Shown here: positions 6,146-8,393 of the stretch, in pieces
Numbering within the stretch: position 1 is the stretch's first letter
How the letters are laid out: every line of letters begins with the position of its first letter
Assembly: GCA_004524385.1 (NCBI GenBank)
Contig: SDNM01000059.1
Span: 1-8,393, forward strand
Reading direction: 5' to 3'
DNA length: 8,393 nt
DNA from: Promethearchaeota archaeon
GTDB lineage: Archaea; Asgardarchaeota; Lokiarchaeia; Sigyniarchaeales; SOKP01
The notes under the pieces: generated by a model
Told to the model about the DNA's origin: nothing
The model's database searches: none
The model's input: the letters and a program-made list of their open reading frames with translations, nothing else
Program-made: the position numbers and the translations under genes

Positions 6146-6748
6146 TTAGAACCTTAAGTTATGAGCTACATCTCCATAATCTAAAGCAAGTTTTCTTTTT
6201 TCAATGTTCCCACAAAAGTCGCATTTTAATTTATCATATCCGATTTTATTAAGTTCTGTTCCACAGATCGAACAATCAGCATGTATTACTCCAAAATTTT
6301 TGCCTACTGTACTTAAAGTATACTCATTTGCACTTTTTTTTGTAACCTTGGCCCTAATGATATCCGTAATTTGAAAAGCATCGTTAATTTTATCTATATA
6401 TTTATTAGATATTTGAGAAACATGAGTATTACCAAAATATGAAGAATTAAAATGAATCTTTTGATTGATAGTATTAAACGTAATTCCTATAGAAAATTTC
6501 CGCAAAAAAACGACAGTCCCAATAACAATATCTCCGATTTTAACGGTTTTTCTATCTTTTTCTTGATGTGTTTCTATTTCAATTTGTCGTTTTTTATCGT
6601 CTATTGAAATCATGCCAGTTTTAGTCGCAAAAATTTGACCTTCTTTAACGTATGTAGATTGCTCATTACTGATATACTCTTCTATAACCCCTAGATATTG
6701 TCCTGTGACAGCGATATCCTTATTTTTAATTTGTTTTCTATTTGGCAT
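6146..6748 (-). CDS. csl4: Exosome RNA-binding subunit Csl4
   Basis: This 200-residue protein has the full archaeal Csl4 layout. The N-terminal beta domain (about 14-60) includes VTGQYLGVIEEY and a YVKEGQIFA segment. An S1 RNA-binding domain spans about 68-148, starting IGDIVIGTV at 71-79. The C-terminal zinc ribbon has C159, C162, C176 and C179. Csl4 forms part of the RNA-binding cap on the Rrp41/Rrp42 ring and guides RNA to 3' degradation or tailing in the cytoplasm. All four zinc ligands are intact. It is the first gene of the minus-strand cluster and is divergent from a METTL5-type methyltransferase. Its ATG has no clear ribosome binding site, consistent with a short-leader transcript. 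Confidence 0.92.
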   Translation of the reverse strand: MPNRKQIKNKDIAVTGQYLGVIEEYISNEQSTYVKEGQIFATKTGMISIDDKKRQIEIETHQEKDRKTVKIGDIVIGTVVFLRKFSIGITFNTINQKIHFNSSYFGNTHVSQISNKYIDKINDAFQITDIIRAKVTKKSANEYTLSTVGKNFGVIHADCSICGTELNKIGYDKLKCDFCGNIEKRKLALDYGDVAHNLRF

Positions 6749-6768
6749 ATAAAAAATAACAATAGATC

Positions 6769-6778
6769 TTTATTTTAA
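6769..6778 (-). promoter_or_regulatory. Candidate TATA box for csl4
   Basis: The minus strand reads TTAAAATAAA, centred about 25 bp before the csl4 ATG. This is the spacing for a leaderless or very short-leader archaeal transcript and fits the lack of a ribosome binding site. Confidence 0.4.
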
Positions 6779-6843
6779 GTAAATATTATGTTATAATGTA
6801 AATAAATTTATTCATAATTAATTGTAATCGAGCGGATTTTAAA

Positions 6844-7482
6844 ATTAACAAGAAAGATTTAATTTCTATAATCCAAAACACCCAAACCTTTATTGAGCCA
6901 AAAATAAAATTAGAACAGTATACTATAGATGCTACTTGTGCTGTAGATCTTATATTTTTCGCTGGTTTCGAATTCAACGATATAAAAAATAAGTTAATTT
7001 TTGATCTTGGTGCCGGAACGGGGAGATTATCCATAGCAAGTGCCTTAATGAAAGCAAATTGCATCTTAAGTATAGATAAGGATTGGAAAGCTTTATGTAT
7101 CTTAAAAAATAATATAAAAAACCTTGATCTTGAACACATTATTTTTCCCATATGCGCTGAAGTAAAATATCTTGAAATTTCTAAATTATTTATGCCTAAA
7201 AATCTGAAAATAACAACTATTATGAATCCTCCTTTTGGAGTTCAAAATAAAACAGCTGATAGAATATTTTTGGAGAAAGCATTCTCATTCTCAGATGTAA
7301 TTTACTCCATTCACCTTGCAAGTGAAAAGGTTCATAAATTTATTCTCAATTATATAAAAAAATTCAATTGGAAAGTTGATAATGTTATTCCGTTTAATAT
7401 GATTTTAGAAAAATCATTCAAATTTCATACTCAAAAAATAAAGAAAATAGATGTGAATCTTTATAGGTTCTTAAAGCAATAA
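6844..7482 (+). CDS. METTL5-type SAM-dependent N6-adenine RNA methyltransferase
   Basis: The frame matches the archaeal METTL5-like family. Counting from 6844, KLEQYTID at 22-29 is the family's LEQY-T-P motif. DLGAGTGRL at 54-62 is the SAM-binding loop. SIDKD at 76-80 has the acidic residue after strand 2. NPPF at 128-131 is the adenine-N6 catalytic motif, followed by DRIFLEKAF and YSIHL. The human relative modifies one adenine of 18S rRNA. No ATG, GTG or TTG lies in frame between TAA at 6799 and ATG 7048, and 7048 lies past the SAM loop, so it cannot be the start. I place the start at ATT 6844 because it gives the family's usual length (212 residues) and an N-terminus (x-NKKDLISII) like its relatives. 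ATT 6817 or a sequence error are alternatives. The stop is 25 bp from the convergent enolase stop. Confidence 0.82.
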   Translation: MNKKDLISIIQNTQTFIEPKIKLEQYTIDATCAVDLIFFAGFEFNDIKNKLIFDLGAGTGRLSIASALMKANCILSIDKDWKALCILKNNIKNLDLEHIIFPICAEVKYLEISKLFMPKNLKITTIMNPPFGVQNKTADRIFLEKAFSFSDVIYSIHLASEKVHKFILNYIKKFNWKVDNVIPFNMILEKSFKFHTQKIKKIDVNLYRFLKQ

Positions 7483-7507
7483 GATGGGAAGAAAATGAGG
7501 TTAGGAT

Positions 7508-8393
7508 TTACTGAAAATTCTTCCAAGAACCGAAATTCTTAGGATACTTTGCGTTTTCTCCTAAAATCTCTTCAATTCTAAGAAGTTGATTAAATTTGCA
7601 ATTCCTATCACTTCTGCAAGGGGCCCCAGTCTTTATTTGACCTGAGCAGAGTCCAACAGCTAAATCAGCAATAAAAGTGTCTTCAGTTTCCCCAGAACGA
7701 TGAGATACCATTACATTAAATCCATGCTCAAAAGACATTTTAGCAGCTTTAATTGCTTCAGTCAAACTTCCAATTTGGTTAACTTTAAGAAGCAATGCAT
7801 TTCCTGCTTTTTCATTAATCGCCCTTTCGAGAATTTTAATATTAGTAACAGTAATATCGTCATCTACAACTTGGATTGATTTTCCAACTTTAGCAGTTAA
7901 ATGTGTAAAACCACTAAATGCTTTTTCATCAAACGGGTCTTCAATTGAGTTTAATGGGTAATCATGAGTTAAATCCAAATAATATTGTAATAACTCTTCT
8001 TCTGTTAATTTTTTTCCATCAATATTATAATATTCATCATCTTCGTAAAATTCACTAGCAGCGGCATCTATTCCTAATACAAAATCGGTTCCCATCATAA
8101 ATCCTGCCTCTTCAATTCCATCTATGATTATATCAATAGCATCTTTAGTTAAAGATAAATTCGGGGCAAATCCTCCTTCATCGCCAACATTCACAGATTG
8201 TCTACCATATTTCTTAGATAAAAGGCCTTTAAGCGTTTGATATACTTCAGCAACATTTTGTATGGCCCCAGAAAATGATTTTGCTCCGATCGGTAATATC
8301 ATAAATTCTTGGATTGCTAAATTATTTCCTGCGTGTTCACCTCCATTTAAGACATTAGAACACGGCAGAGGCAGAAGATAATCTTCTCTACTC
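7508..8393 (-). CDS. eno: Enolase (phosphopyruvate hydratase), N-terminus outside window
   Basis: The reading frame enters at the right edge and runs 294 complete codons to a TAA, about 70% of a usual enolase of some 420 residues. The N-terminal capping domain lies outside. Enolase interconverts 2-phosphoglycerate and phosphoenolpyruvate in glycolysis and gluconeogenesis. All barrel landmarks visible are intact, in order: NGGEHAGNN, IQEFMILP, VGDEGGFAPN, the DAAASEFY metal Asp, SIEDP, VVDDDITVTN, LLKVNQIG with the catalytic Lys, SHRSGETED, GQIKTG and GAPCRSDR...NQLLRIEE. The three metal ligands (two Asp, one Glu) and both catalytic Lys are present. The Met at 8302 is internal: conserved enolase sequence continues upstream of it. 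One small departure is Pro-Cys where Pro-Met is usual just before NVLNGG. The gene converges on the methyltransferase. Confidence 0.97.
   Translation of the reverse strand, partial: SREDYLLPLPCSNVLNGGEHAGNNLAIQEFMILPIGAKSFSGAIQNVAEVYQTLKGLLSKKYGRQSVNVGDEGGFAPNLSLTKDAIDIIIDGIEEAGFMMGTDFVLGIDAAASEFYEDDEYYNIDGKKLTEEELLQYYLDLTHDYPLNSIEDPFDEKAFSGFTHLTAKVGKSIQVVDDDITVTNIKILERAINEKAGNALLLKVNQIGSLTEAIKAAKMSFEHGFNVMVSHRSGETEDTFIADLAVGLCSGQIKTGAPCRSDRNCKFNQLLRIEEILGENAKYPKNFGSWKNFQ

Noticed and set aside
6786..7151. Minus-strand frame of 121 codons
   Set aside because: It is antisense to the N-terminal half of the methyltransferase, whose SAM-binding motifs show which strand is real.
7048..7482. ATG 7048 as the methyltransferase start
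   Set aside because: It would remove the LEQY and DLGAGTG motifs needed for SAM binding, which are intact in frame upstream.
7508..8302. Enolase as a complete 264-residue gene starting at 8302
   Set aside because: Conserved enolase sequence (NGGEHAGNN, IQEF) continues in frame to the window edge, so this Met is internal.
1..8393. CRISPR array, tRNA or rRNA genes, insertion sequence, integrase or toxin-antitoxin module
   Set aside because: No regularly spaced repeats, cloverleaf-type sequence, terminal inverted repeats or transposase motifs were seen. Unclaimed stretches are short and AT-rich.

Overview
This is an AT-rich window with archaeal-type gene content. It has a Csl4 exosome subunit, an archaeal/eukaryotic-type RNA polymerase subunit L, a DUF99 protein, an archaeal RNase III-like protein and a METTL5-type methyltransferase. 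It also has an Arf/Ras-superfamily small GTPase and a secreted, membrane-anchored protein with a cytoplasmic zinc ribbon. Small GTPases of this kind next to archaeal information-processing genes are typical of Asgard archaea (Lokiarchaeia and relatives). That is my best guess for the host, but it is an inference from gene content, not from a marker-gene tree.

Layout. Positions 1-2208 (minus strand) hold a probable two-gene operon. A PIG-L/LmbE-type deacetylase is followed, one base after its stop, by a creatinase/M24 'pita-bread' protein that runs off the left edge and has an altered metal site. Positions 2209-2458 are non-coding, with a 21-bp palindrome and an oligo-T terminator for the next gene. 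Positions 2459-3508 (minus) encode the signal-peptide/TM/zinc-ribbon protein. It is divergent from the small GTPase at 3695-4171 (plus). Their shared 186-bp intergenic region contains an 11-bp direct repeat and an 8-bp inverted repeat.

Positions 4189-6748 (minus) form the RNA-metabolism cluster. In transcription order it is csl4, a 73-codon Pcc1-like gene with a TTG start, rpoL with a long acidic N-terminal extension, an RNase III-like gene, and a DUF99 (endonuclease V-like fold) gene. The last two are only 3 bp apart; the others are separated by 58-87 bp. Divergent from csl4 is a METTL5-type methyltransferase (about 6844-7482, plus) that has no ATG, GTG or TTG codon able to start the conserved domain. 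At the right edge, an enolase lacking its N-terminus (7508-8393, minus) converges on it.

How the genes may work together. The csl4-to-DUF99 run, with the divergent methyltransferase, joins RNA degradation, transcription, possibly tRNA modification and two nuclease-fold proteins of unknown substrate. The deacetylase and M24-like protein look co-expressed. The GTPase and the membrane zinc-ribbon protein are divergent neighbours that could share regulation. I see no tRNA, rRNA, CRISPR array, insertion sequence or integrase. The most notable points are the altered M24 metal site, the AC19-like acidic tail on RpoL, the missing start codon of the methyltransferase and the Pcc1-like gene between csl4 and rpoL.
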